A DNA stretch of 42,072 nucleotides from Calditrichaceae bacterium (GTDB taxonomy: Bacteria > Calditrichota > Calditrichia > Calditrichales > Calditrichaceae): the NCBI GenBank assembly GCA_024762535.1, contig JANTHG010000003.1, positions 1 to 42,072 of the forward strand. Direction: 5' to 3'. Positions 1 to 8,456 of the stretch are shown here, piece after piece. How positions within the stretch are numbered: the stretch's first letter is position 1; the number at the start of each line of letters is the position of its first letter. Position numbers and translations under genes: made by a program. Under the pieces are notes generated by a model that had not been told where the DNA came from, made no database searches, and saw only the letters and a program-made list of their open reading frames with translations.

Positions 1-1162
1 ATGATTTCCACCAGCCATCGTTATAAACCGATTCAATCCTTAAAGTTAAAGACGGAGCCAGCTGGAATTTAAATTTGCCCATCAGGTTTAAAGAATGGCT
101 GGGATTCATCGGTACAATGTCTCTGTCTCCGGTTCGCTCAATATACCAGTCATCATGATGACGAGTGCGCCGTTCATATACCTTTTCGTCGGTTTCCACC
201 AAATATTCTTCATCCCAACCGTTAAAATTGGCGGAGTCAGAGGGGCTGTGTTCGCGCAATCCGTACAAATAGCCTTCGCTGTTTGTGTATCGGGCGGAAA
301 AAAACATGGAACTACTTTGTCCAAAAAACTTGGGTAACGGTCCGGATAAAGTACCCTCAATATTTTTTGTACTTAGTGGATTAACCGTGTTGATATTATA
401 AAATATATTATCGTGGTTGCTGACATAGTCTCCGGTATAAGCCGTAAGAGTCGATTTAAAATTACGACTACCATCTTTTGTTGTAATGTTAACCACACCG
501 CTCATCGCATTACCATATTCGGCATTAAAAGCGCCGCTTACCACTGTCATTTCCTGAATGGCATTGGTGGCCACACTTGTTGCAAGGCCATTTGTGCTGT
601 AAGGATTCGCAACCGACATCCCATCCACCAGATACGAAACCTCGTTTGAGCGACCGCCACGAATATGAATAGCTCCGTCCGCACCCTTGGTAACTCCTGC
701 CTGTGTTGCCAAAATAGCCGTAAACGATTCAACAGGTAAGGCCTTAATTTCTTCGGCACTCGTAGTTTTTTTGGAAGCCGTTAAATCTTTTTGCACCATA
801 GGGCGATCCGCAACCACAGTTATTTCTTCACTCATGTCCAGGGTTTCTTCCTGAACCGTAAATTCAACAACCGTTGTCTGATCAGACTGAACGGCTACAT
901 TTTTCATGGTTACTTTATTATACCCGATAATCAGGCACTCCAAATCATACTGCCCCGGTGACAAATTTAGAATATAAAACTCACCGTTCAGGTCGGTTGC
1001 GGCACCCATGGAGGTCCCTTTTACCAGTATGTTGGCACCCGGCAAGGGTTCTGATGTGTTTTTATCTAACACACGCCCGGCAATTTTACCGGTATTGCCT
1101 GCAAAAATTAGTGATACTGAGAACAAGAGCAGTAACAAAATCCTGGAAAAAAATTTCGCCAT
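1..1162 (-). CDS. TonB-dependent receptor, N-terminal part (cut by window edge)
   Basis: Outer-membrane active-transport receptor that would import a ligand using TonB energy. The first 387 codons are present and the C-terminal barrel lies beyond the left edge. I translated it directly: a signal peptide (residues 1-22, ending LIFAG), a carboxypeptidase-regulatory-like beta-sandwich (about 24-105, with GRVLDKNTSEPLPGANI and ATDLNGEFYI), a TonB-box-like stretch (EEITVVADRP, 112-121), then the plug domain with IHIRGGRSNEVSYLVDG (166-181) and NAEYGNAMSGVVNITTK. The ATG at 1162 has a GGAGG four bases upstream. No stop interrupts the frame. The combined CPD and plug layout is typical of the SusC-like/FCB lineage. 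No SusD-like partner is visible. The gene is divergent from the FG-GAP protein at 1369. The ligand cannot be told from this part. Confidence 0.9.
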   Translation of the reverse strand, partial: MAKFFSRILLLLLFSVSLIFAGNTGKIAGRVLDKNTSEPLPGANILVKGTSMGAATDLNGEFYILNLSPGQYDLECLIIGYNKVTMKNVAVQSDQTTVVEFTVQEETLDMSEEITVVADRPMVQKDLTASKKTTSAEEIKALPVESFTAILATQAGVTKGADGAIHIRGGRSNEVSYLVDGMSVANPYSTNGLATSVATNAIQEMTVVSGAFNAEYGNAMSGVVNITTKDGSRNFKSTLTAYTGDYVSNHDNIFYNINTVNPLSTKNIEGTLSGPLPKFFGQSSSMFFSARYTNSEGYLYGLREHSPSDSANFNGWDEEYLVETDEKVYERRTRHHDDWYIERTGDRDIVPMNPSHSLNLMGKFKFQLAPSLTLRIESVYNDGWWKS

Positions 1163-1368
1163 TCTGCCTCCGGAAAAATGAAAGTTTAATGTTTGTTCAA
1201 TGATTTAACTAATATAAACATTAAACCGCTAATTCTCAATTGAATAAAAGAAAGAACTGCTATTTTTTGGGGCTTTAAATCCCAATATTTCTTGATTTGT
1301 AAAAAAAAATATGTAATTTATGCTACATTGATTCACTAATCTTACCAACCAACCAAGGAGGTCTTTTT
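1163..1368. promoter_or_regulatory. Divergent intergenic region between TonB receptor and FG-GAP gene
   Basis: This AT-rich spacer must hold the promoters of both divergent genes. The only candidate I can point to on the plus strand is TTGATT (1292-1297), 16 bases from TAATTT (1314-1319), followed by the strong Shine-Dalgarno AAGGAGGT at 1355-1362. The promoter match is weak and could be chance in such AT-rich DNA. Confidence 0.3.
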
Positions 1369-3153
1369 ATGAAAAAAGTTTTTTTACTCATTTCATCTAT
1401 TCTGTTAAGTCTTTCGGTCGTTAGCCTGTTTGCACAGTCCAACGTCGATAACAATATGATGAAACGCACCATGAGCAATCCCGTTGTGAACAACCTAACC
1501 GGTTTCGGCAGAGGGATAGTCGCCGGCTGTGATTTGGATAAAGACGGAAAACCGGAAATTGTTATGAGCCAATATCAAAATGGCGGTGCTATTGAAATTT
1601 TTGAAGTTACTGCAGACAACACCCTGGAAGAAGTTTGGCGTTCGGAAGATTTTGGCTCTCCTTACGGCTCTCCGGTTCGTACTGTTGCTGTTGGTGATTT
1701 GGATGGCAACGGCTATGATGAACTCTATGCCTATGTAAATACCGGATGGAACACCATTGACAGTACCGGTGGTATCGTCGTTTTTCAAAATGACGGAACC
1801 GATAACGGCTACCAAATGGTCTCTAAGCTTGATTATGTTAACAATCCTACGTTAATCGACACCGGCTCTTACCGCTGCGAAGATATGACCATTGCCGATT
1901 TTGATAATGACGGCCATCAGGAATTAGCTTTTACCCGCTGGATTGGCGGCGATGCTAACGCCCGTACCGTAAATATTTTTTCAGTTAACGGTGACTTTGC
2001 CTCCGGTTTCTACACCTGGAAAGCCGAATACAAACAAACCCGCTACCAGTTAAATACCGGTGGTAGTGTAACCGGCGCTTACTATGGTGATTTGGACAAT
2101 GACGGCCACGGCGAACTTTGGGTGGGCGTTTATGATTTATTAAGCTTGCGTGCTATTGAATCTACCGGCCCCGACGCCTATGTGGATTCCGCTCATGTAA
2201 AATATGTCGACCATTTAGTACCGGCTAAAGATACTTACATTATTAAAGGTTTTGTCCATGGCGACATCGATGGTGACGGCACCAATGAAATTTTGGTCGA
2301 AGCTACCCATACGGGCCAGGTATTCATGTTAAAAGCTGTGGGTGATGTTCAGGATAGTGTTTCTGTTACCGAACTGACTTTCTTGCAACCCGGCGCTTTT
2401 ACAACTTTGGCCCTGGGTGATCAGGACCATACACAAGGTGCAGACGGTATGGATTTGTATTCCGGCGGTACCAGCAAAGGTATTGTGGACTATGAATTTA
2501 CCGGCGGCGCATTAACGGATTCTGTCAATTGGGTTCGTTATGAATTTGGCGCGGATACAGCCGTTATTGATTCCTATCAAATTGCTGTTGTAGATACCAC
2601 CGTTATTCCCTGGGATACCACTATGGTGGATACCACCAGCCCTGTTATTAGCCCGAGCTGGATGGTTGCCGTACCTCCTGTGGACATGGATGCCGACGGA
2701 CGTAAAGAACTCGTTGCGTCTTACCTTGTTGCAGGAAATACTTCTGCCGACTATGCAGACACCACCAGCCACGGCGTCGTTATTCCCGAAGAAAACAAAC
2801 GCTGGATCCAGGTGTTTGAACTCGACCCGACCGTTGGTATTAAAAACAGCGGCTGGAAAGTAATTTCCGCCGATGATTTTAAACTGAAACAAAATTACCC
2901 GAATCCTTTTAACCCTACTACCAGCATCGAATTCTACCTGCCTATCAACAAACGGGTTTCTTTAACCGTTTACAATGCCTTAGGGCAGAAAGTAAAAACA
3001 CTGGTTAATGATCAACTGGTTAAAGCCGGTACCCATGTTATGCAGTGGGATGGAACAAATAGCGCGGGTGTTAAAGTTGCTTCCGGTATGTATGTTTATG
3101 AATTAAAATATGGTAACTTTACCCTGCACAAACGTATGACGTTAATGAAGTAA
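1369..3153 (+). CDS. Exported FG-GAP/VCBS repeat protein with C-terminal sorting (Por-type) domain
   Basis: Secreted or surface-anchored protein of 594 residues. It has a signal peptide (1-22, ending LFAQ) and a repeat region with six acidic calcium-loop-like motifs of the DxDxDG type: DLDKDG at 55, DLDGNG at 110, DFDNDG at 177, DLDNDG at 241, DIDGDG at 299 and DMDADG at 439. These are typical of FG-GAP/VCBS beta-propeller blades. A Thr/Val-rich stretch (VDTTVIPWDTTMVDTT) follows at about 405-420. Residues from 505 form a FlgD-Ig-like C-terminal domain beginning KLKQNYPNPFNPTTSIEF and ending in a basic strand, the signature of type IX secretion-like sorting tails in Ignavibacteria and Calditrichota. 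The ATG follows AAGGAGGT by seven bases. Ligand and anchoring mode are unknown. It is likely a single-gene unit ending at the terminator downstream. Confidence 0.88.
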   Translation: MKKVFLLISSILLSLSVVSLFAQSNVDNNMMKRTMSNPVVNNLTGFGRGIVAGCDLDKDGKPEIVMSQYQNGGAIEIFEVTADNTLEEVWRSEDFGSPYGSPVRTVAVGDLDGNGYDELYAYVNTGWNTIDSTGGIVVFQNDGTDNGYQMVSKLDYVNNPTLIDTGSYRCEDMTIADFDNDGHQELAFTRWIGGDANARTVNIFSVNGDFASGFYTWKAEYKQTRYQLNTGGSVTGAYYGDLDNDGHGELWVGVYDLLSLRAIESTGPDAYVDSAHVKYVDHLVPAKDTYIIKGFVHGDIDGDGTNEILVEATHTGQVFMLKAVGDVQDSVSVTELTFLQPGAFTTLALGDQDHTQGADGMDLYSGGTSKGIVDYEFTGGALTDSVNWVRYEFGADTAVIDSYQIAVVDTTVIPWDTTMVDTTSPVISPSWMVAVPPVDMDADGRKELVASYLVAGNTSADYADTTSHGVVIPEENKRWIQVFELDPTVGIKNSGWKVISADDFKLKQNYPNPFNPTTSIEFYLPINKRVSLTVYNALGQKVKTLVNDQLVKAGTHVMQWDGTNSAGVKVASGMYVYELKYGNFTLHKRMTLMK

Positions 3154-3173
3154 TGATTCTTCTTTAAAAAACG

Positions 3174-3206
3174 AAAAGGCTGACCTATCCGGTCAGCCTT
3201 TTTTTA
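3174..3206. terminator. Bidirectional intrinsic terminator between convergent genes
   Basis: A 12-bp stem (AAAGGCTGACC and its complement, loop TATCC at 3186-3190) is followed by T7 on the plus strand and by T4 on the minus strand. It can serve both the FG-GAP gene and the convergent EamA gene. The stop codon of the EamA gene (3193-3195) lies inside the right arm of the stem. Confidence 0.9.
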
Positions 3207-4107
3207 TTCTTGTTTTTAAGTGTATCTTGCTCACCTGAATGATGCTGTAAATCAAAATGGCCACACCCACCCATTGCGAAGCGTTTAGTACTTTCCCATG
3301 TACAAAATATTCTAAAACCACGGCTGTTAACGGAAATGCCAACTCACAAATAGTAGCCACAGAAGCCCGAACGCGGTTTAAACCAAAATTGTACATAAAA
3401 ATCCCGGGACCACCTGTGGCAAAAACAATCAAAACAAAAATAATCCATTGCGAGCTGTTTACTTCACCCACCTTAACCACATCACCCGTGTACAACGAAA
3501 CAATGAGCATAATAATAGCGGTAAACAAAAATCGCAAATAGGTGCTTAATTTATAATTTACATGGCGCAGCGCCCGTTTGCTAAATACCGTGGACGATGC
3601 AAACGAAATCGTTGCAATAAGGGCAAACAAAACCGCCATGGTCCGCTTATCGCCCATGGAAAGATTGGGTGAATCAAAACCAAAGGTCATCAGATAGGCG
3701 CCCAACATTGCCAATCCGGCCCAAAGATAGAAAATGCGCGGCAATCGTTCTTTGAGTAACAACGCAGCCAGGCTGATAGCAAACACCGGTTGTAATTTTT
3801 GGATTAACACAACCACCGAAAGATTGACATAATTTACGTAAAACAACGCTTTGGTGATAGCCATCGTACCAACGGCGCCGCCAAAAACAGCCACAGCAAT
3901 TAATGCCAGCCAGTCTTTATCTTGTAACCGCTTCAGGGTTTTAAGCTCTTTTAGAAAAAAAGGCGTTAACAATACTGCCACGATGGACGACTCCAACAAA
4001 ACCACTAAGGGAACGGGAAGAGTATATAAGGATGGGCGTAAAACAATGCCGTCCACTCCCCAAAGTGCGGCGGCAAAGATGATAAACAATACAGCAAATC
4101 GGCTCAT
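3193..4107 (-). CDS. EamA/DMT-family transporter
   Basis: Inner-membrane exporter of the drug/metabolite transporter superfamily, 304 residues, the normal size for a two-EamA-repeat, ten-helix protein. Hydrophobic segments start at the N-terminus (RFAVLFIIFAAALWGVDGI) and recur about every 25-30 residues. The two halves (about 1-138 and 152-295) each carry the family pattern, including the AVVVLEY-type segment near the end of repeat 2 and the ALLLKERL turn after helix 4 of repeat 1. The protein ends in a basic tail (KTRIKKG). The start at 4107 has only a weak purine-rich GAGAG upstream. The substrate is not predictable in this family. It is divergent from the GH13 gene and shows no functional link to it. 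Confidence 0.85.
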   Translation of the reverse strand: MSRFAVLFIIFAAALWGVDGIVLRPSLYTLPVPLVVLLESSIVAVLLTPFFLKELKTLKRLQDKDWLALIAVAVFGGAVGTMAITKALFYVNYVNLSVVVLIQKLQPVFAISLAALLLKERLPRIFYLWAGLAMLGAYLMTFGFDSPNLSMGDKRTMAVLFALIATISFASSTVFSKRALRHVNYKLSTYLRFLFTAIIMLIVSLYTGDVVKVGEVNSSQWIIFVLIVFATGGPGIFMYNFGLNRVRASVATICELAFPLTAVVLEYFVHGKVLNASQWVGVAILIYSIIQVSKIHLKTRIKKG

Positions 4108-4294
4108 AGAATTCTCTCGTATAAATGCGGCCTAAATTTACGTTTTCATGTTTACAATCACAAAAATATGTTTTTTCAAAAATTGCATCTGTTACCATAC
4201 TCTTGTATTTTTCGACAATTGCTTTTGGTGTGGTTCTCCGGATGTGTTTTTTCTCTGGGAACCAGCTTAGGCCATCTGTTTGGTTCATTAGACA

Positions 4295-4300
4295 AAAGGA
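4295..4300 (+). promoter_or_regulatory. Shine-Dalgarno site deciding the GH13 start
   Basis: AAAGGA, seven bases before the ATG at 4308. It favours that start over an in-frame ATG at 4125. The longer version would begin within 20 bases of the divergent EamA start and would prepend 61 residues unrelated to the folded protein. Confidence 0.7.
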
Positions 4301-4307
4301 AAACTAC

Positions 4308-7300
4308 ATGGCTGCACCTCTTTTATTTGAATTTCATATTTCTGCCAAAGCACGCAAAAAATACAAAATCGCAGAATCTCTTTTTGCTTTACAGGGACGG
4401 GTTGTGTTCGCAAATTTTCAGGCTTCCCGGGCCCTGGCAGAGCAATTAACCCAAAACGGCCTCCAAGTGCCTGCCTCAGAACTGAATGCCTTTGGTCTGA
4501 TGGACGAAGTGCTGCACTTACTGATTCAGTCCTATGTGAGCCGCCAAAATCCCAACCTCTTTTCCAAACTGGAAACCATTTTATCTAAGAAAAACGAGCA
4601 CTGGTACCACAATGTTCTAACTGATTTCTGTCGTACCTTTCCGCCGGTTGCTCTGATGGATGCAGCGGAGAAGATCCCCGCTTATTTAAAATCCGAATCC
4701 AACCGTCGGATCGTTTTGGAAGAAATGATTCTTCTCTGGTTAGAAAATCAGAATCCGGCCTACCAAGCCATTTCGGAACTCATCGATTCCGGTCAGTTGG
4801 AAGACAAGAAGGCTTTTAACCGCCTCATTCAGGGAATCGAAACCAGCTTAGAGGCCGAACCCTCTTTTGCAGAAACAGGGCAAACCCTTTTAGAGTGGCT
4901 GCAAATACCGGCCAAAAAATTTCCCGATACCATCATGGCGCAATTCGAATATATTTTAGAGCACTGGAAACCCTATCTTGGCGATATGCTTTCGCGCCTG
5001 CTCATCAGCATGGATTTTATCCGCGAAGAACAAATGGCCCGATTCGATCCGGCGGTATTTGGCCCAGGCCCAACTCAGGTCATCGATTTTAGCGGGGATG
5101 ATGATTTTGAACCGGAACAATTCAGCGCGGATCTGGACTGGATGCCGCAATTGGTGCTGATTGCAAAAAGCACCTACGTGTGGTTAGACCAGCTTAGTAA
5201 AACATATAAAAGAGACATTCAGCGTTTGGATCAAATTCCCGATGCCGAACTGGACCTGTTGGCAAGACGCGGATTTAGCGGTTTGTGGCTGATTGGCCTG
5301 TGGGAACGCAGCCGCGCTTCTCAGAAAATCAAACAAATTGCCGGCAATCCCGAAGCGGTTGCGTCCGCCTATTCCCTGTACGATTATCAAATTGCTGCCG
5401 ATTTAGGTGGCGACGACGCTTACCGGAATTTAAAAGATCGCGCCGCGCAACGGGGAATTCGCCTGGCCAGCGATATGGTTCCCAACCACATGGGAATTGA
5501 TTCCCGCTGGGTGGTGGAACATCCGGACTGGTTTATCCAGTCTAAGTACTCGCCCTTCCCTGCGTACCGTTTTACCGGGCCCGATTTAAGCGAAGACGAG
5601 CGGGTGGGTATTTTTATTGAAGACGGCTACTGGAATAAAACCGATGCCGCGGTTGTATTTAAGCGCGTGGACCGCTGGACCGGCTCTGCCTCCTATGTTT
5701 ATCACGGAAACGACGGCACTACGATGCCCTGGAATGATACGGCGCAGCTCAATTACCTGATTCCCGAAGTGCGGGAAGCGGTCATTCAAACCATTCTGCA
5801 CGTTGCCCGTAAATTCCCGATTATTCGATTTGACGCGGCAATGACTCTTGCCAAAAAACACTATCAGCGCCTGTGGTTTCCGGAACCGGGCCACGGCGGA
5901 GATATCCCTTCACGGGCCGAGCACGCTATGACCAAAGCCGATTTTAACAAGGTCTTCCCTACGGAGTTTTGGCGCGAGGTCGTAGACCGCGTTCAGCAGG
6001 AAGCCCCTGATACGTTACTTTTGGCAGAAGCCTTTTGGATGATGGAAAGCTATTTTGTACGTACCCTTGGCATGCATCGCGTGTACAACAGCGCTTTTAT
6101 GAATATGCTTAAAAATGAAGAAAACGATAAATACCGCTTATCTATTAAGAATGTGCTGGAGTTTAATCCGCAAATTTTAAAGCGCTATGTTAATTTTATG
6201 AATAATCCCGATGAAGATACGGCCGTTAACCAGTTCGGCAAAGATGATAAATATTTCGGGGTTTGTATTTTAATGGCTACCATGCCCGGCCTGCCCATGT
6301 TCGGCCACGGTCAGGTAGAAGGTTTTGCCGAAAAATACGGTATGGAATACAAACGCGCCTATTGGGACGAAACAGTAGATGAAAACCTTGTGGCCCGTCA
6401 TGAACGTGAGATCTTCCCTCTGCTAAAAAAACGCTATCTGTTTAGCGATGTGCAACATTTTTTTCTCTATGATTTTTATTCCGGCAACGGAACTGTGAAT
6501 GAAAATGTTTTTGCTTACAGCAACCGCTTTGGAAACGAACGGGCGCTTGTGGTTTACAACAACAAGTTTGAACAGGCTGCGGGATGGATTAACCAATCTG
6601 CTGCCTTTTTGGAAAACGGAACGCTTGTACAACGCTCCTTGATGCAGGGTTTGTCTCTGGTTCAGGATAACGCGGATTTGTGTGTCGTGTTTACGGATGT
6701 TATCAGCGGTAATCAATATATCCGTTCCGCCTGGCAGATGGCTTCGCAGGGGCTGTATCTCGAATTGGGTGCTTTTAAATACCAGGTGTTTGTAGGCTTT
6801 AAAGAAGTGATGCACACAAAAGAACGGCCGTATCACAAACTGCGGGAATATTTAAACGGCCGCGGTGTACCCAATATGGAAAGGGCGATGGATGAGTGGT
6901 TGTATCGGGAACCGCTTGCGGTTCTGAAGAAGCTGGTTTCTGCAGAAACGAGCACACAGCTTCTTTCCCCACAAAATGAAGCGCTGTTTCAATCGGCGTT
7001 AACTGAATTAAACACAGCCTTTGCTTCTTTTTCTTCGTACCACAAGCTAAGCGCTAAAGAAGTGCAAGCCTTTACCCGAATGTGGAAAAAATGGATTAAG
7101 GCAGCCAAAGATAATTCTCCTTTTACTATTCCCGCGCTTTCCCTGCTCTTGCTGCAGGCAGCCGATGTTTCTGATTCCTTATTCTCTTCGAAAAATGTCT
7201 ATGTAAACACACTTCGTGAAGCCTGGCAAACACACCAGCTTCCGGAAGAAATGATTGAAGCCCTGATAGAGCTGATTGCTTTTACCTTTAAACATCCGAA

Positions 7301-7592
7301 CCGGTTCGAACTCCAAAGCGACTGCAACGCCCGGGCCTATATGGAATCCCTCATTAGTATTCCCGAATCCGTGTCGCTGCTGAAAATTAATCGGTTTGAA
7401 TCGGTAACCTACATTAACAAAGAGCGGCTCGAGCTGGTTTTAGACTGGCAGTCATTCCTTATCAACTGGCAGGCTTCCGGCAAAGCGGCCGAACGGAAAG
7501 CGTTTATTAACATGCTGGAAGGCATCAAAACAGAAGCAGCAAAAGCCGGTTATAATTTAAAAATGCTGCTAATAGCAGAGCCGAAAGAATAA
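4308..7592 (+). CDS. Large cytoplasmic GH13 alpha-amylase-family protein
   Basis: A 1094-residue glycoside hydrolase family 13 protein without a signal peptide, so probably cytoplasmic and acting on alpha-glucans or maltodextrins. Residues 1 to about 275 are a helical N-terminal region of no family I recognise. The (beta/alpha)8 barrel follows (about 285-715), then a beta domain ending near GLYLELGAFKYQVFVGF (about 815-831), and a helical tail from about 840. GH13 conserved regions are visible: region I DMVPNH (D389, H394); region II FDAAM with nucleophile D509; region III AEAFW with acid/base E574; region IV NNPDED with transition-state stabiliser D635. The usual His before that Asp is Pro here. 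All three catalytic acids are present, so it is probably active. Whether it hydrolyses or transfers glucan is unknown. A glycogen synthase gene lies elsewhere in the window, which fits storage-polysaccharide metabolism only loosely. Confidence 0.85.
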   Translation: MAAPLLFEFHISAKARKKYKIAESLFALQGRVVFANFQASRALAEQLTQNGLQVPASELNAFGLMDEVLHLLIQSYVSRQNPNLFSKLETILSKKNEHWYHNVLTDFCRTFPPVALMDAAEKIPAYLKSESNRRIVLEEMILLWLENQNPAYQAISELIDSGQLEDKKAFNRLIQGIETSLEAEPSFAETGQTLLEWLQIPAKKFPDTIMAQFEYILEHWKPYLGDMLSRLLISMDFIREEQMARFDPAVFGPGPTQVIDFSGDDDFEPEQFSADLDWMPQLVLIAKSTYVWLDQLSKTYKRDIQRLDQIPDAELDLLARRGFSGLWLIGLWERSRASQKIKQIAGNPEAVASAYSLYDYQIAADLGGDDAYRNLKDRAAQRGIRLASDMVPNHMGIDSRWVVEHPDWFIQSKYSPFPAYRFTGPDLSEDERVGIFIEDGYWNKTDAAVVFKRVDRWTGSASYVYHGNDGTTMPWNDTAQLNYLIPEVREAVIQTILHVARKFPIIRFDAAMTLAKKHYQRLWFPEPGHGGDIPSRAEHAMTKADFNKVFPTEFWREVVDRVQQEAPDTLLLAEAFWMMESYFVRTLGMHRVYNSAFMNMLKNEENDKYRLSIKNVLEFNPQILKRYVNFMNNPDEDTAVNQFGKDDKYFGVCILMATMPGLPMFGHGQVEGFAEKYGMEYKRAYWDETVDENLVARHEREIFPLLKKRYLFSDVQHFFLYDFYSGNGTVNENVFAYSNRFGNERALVVYNNKFEQAAGWINQSAAFLENGTLVQRSLMQGLSLVQDNADLCVVFTDVISGNQYIRSAWQMASQGLYLELGAFKYQVFVGFKEVMHTKERPYHKLREYLNGRGVPNMERAMDEWLYREPLAVLKKLVSAETSTQLLSPQNEALFQSALTELNTAFASFSSYHKLSAKEVQAFTRMWKKWIKAAKDNSPFTIPALSLLLLQAADVSDSLFSSKNVYVNTLREAWQTHQLPEEMIEALIELIAFTFKHPNRFELQSDCNARAYMESLISIPESVSLLKINRFESVTYINKERLELVLDWQSFLINWQASGKAAERKAFINMLEGIKTEAAKAGYNLKMLLIAEPKE

Positions 7593-7633
7593 CCTTAGGT
7601 GAGCAATTGTTGATATAAACCCAATAAAATAAC

Positions 7634-7706
7634 GTCATTGCGAGGAACGACGTTACAAAGCAATCCCTATGAGGATCGCCACATCGCTGTCACAACTTTC
7701 GATGAC
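7634..7706. repeat. REP-like imperfect inverted repeat element
   Basis: A 73-base element beginning GTCATTGCGAGGAACGACG and ending TTTCGATGAC. Its ends are imperfect inverted repeats of each other (GTCATTGCGAGG against GTCATCGAAAGT), and the centre carries CAATCCCTATGAGGATCGCC. From memory it resembles the dispersed 'GTCATTGCGAGGAGCGAAGCGAC' palindromes found between genes in many unrelated bacteria, a known type of mobile or REP-like repeat. Only one copy is in the window, so dispersal is inferred. Confidence 0.55.
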
Positions 7707-7789
7707 AAATTAGAAACGCTCTATTCAGGTATATATTTACGCTCTGGGTTATCATTAGTAATATGTAATAGTCGATCGGAGGTATAACC

Positions 7790-8140
7790 ATGACGAATCA
7801 ACGAATCTACGGCATGGAATTTTCTAAAATATATCAATTGTATGTTCAGAAAGCGGAACGCAAAGGTCGTAGTAAGGAAGAAGTTAATCAGATTATCCAA
7901 TGGCTGACCGGCTACAGCCCGCAGGCGTTACAAGAACAAATCGAGCTTAAGAATGATCTTGAGACATTCTTTGATCAGGCACCAGGTCTGAATCCAAATA
8001 GTTCTCTCATTAAAGGTGTGGTTTGCGGGGTCAGGGTTGAAGAGGTTGAGGAACCGCTGATGAAGAAGATTCGCTATTTGGACAAGCTGATCGACGAGCT
8101 TGCCAAAGGTAAATCGATGGAGAAAATCCTGAGGCAATAG
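7790..8140 (+). CDS. DUF2200 family protein
   Basis: A 116-residue soluble protein matching what I recall of the DUF2200 family almost end to end: [25 protein letters not shown] at the start, WLTGYS in the middle, then [34 protein letters not shown] and a C-terminal [13 protein letters not shown]. It is full length, with the ATG nine bases after GGAGG. The biochemical function is unknown; the family is mostly alpha-helical, small and cytoplasmic. It is a lone gene between a REP-like element and a long non-coding stretch. That setting, and the patchy occurrence of the family, would fit horizontal acquisition, but nothing in the sequence proves it. Confidence 0.88.
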   Translation: MTNQRIYGMEFSKIYQLYVQKAERKGRSKEEVNQIIQWLTGYSPQALQEQIELKNDLETFFDQAPGLNPNSSLIKGVVCGVRVEEVEEPLMKKIRYLDKLIDELAKGKSMEKILRQ

Positions 8141-8386
8141 TTCGATCAGCTGTATATTGAAGCCGCTACGCTTTCAAGTTTTACAAGAATAGCCAATGAA
8201 CCGCCATACCGCTTTTTAGTTTAGCATCGTTGCCGGAGTGCTAACAAACGGTTACATTGATAAATTCCACACCTTCGGTTTATTTCCATTTTAAACAAAT
8301 TCGAACGTGTCAACTTCTGTGAACCGCTGGCCGATATAAGGGTACTGAACATGGGTTGGTTTAAGGGATGGCAGATATGGCGGAAT
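8141..8386. other. Non-coding stretch after the DUF2200 gene
   Basis: Together with the following terminator this makes 316 bases without a gene. I see no convincing reading frame, RNA gene or terminator for the DUF2200 gene. The segment TGCTAACAAACGG near 8239-8251 superficially recalls an integron recombination site, but it lacks the paired ends (see rejected items). Confidence 0.5.
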
Positions 8387-8427
8387 AAAAAAAATAGCGG
8401 CACCATCCAAACGATGAAACCGCTATT
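8387..8427 (-). terminator. Intrinsic terminator for the thioredoxin-like lipoprotein gene
   Basis: Stem AATAGCGG (8393-8400) pairs with CCGCTATT (8420-8427) across a 19-base loop. Read on the minus strand it is followed directly by an eight-base T run with a single further A-T edge. It sits 30 bases past the stop at 8457. Confidence 0.75.
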
Positions 8428-8456
8428 AAAAAATCATTGAATACTAAAATCCGGGA

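Noticed and set aside
4125-4307. A 61-residue N-terminal extension of the GH13 protein
   Set aside because: The extension overlaps the divergent promoter region, has no ribosome-binding site and is unlike the rest of the protein; the ATG at 4308 has AAAGGA.
8235-8345. Integron attC-like sequence (TGCTAACAAACGG) after the DUF2200 gene
   Set aside because: The left end does not fit RYYYAAC, and I find no matching right-hand core site or paired arms. No integrase is present.
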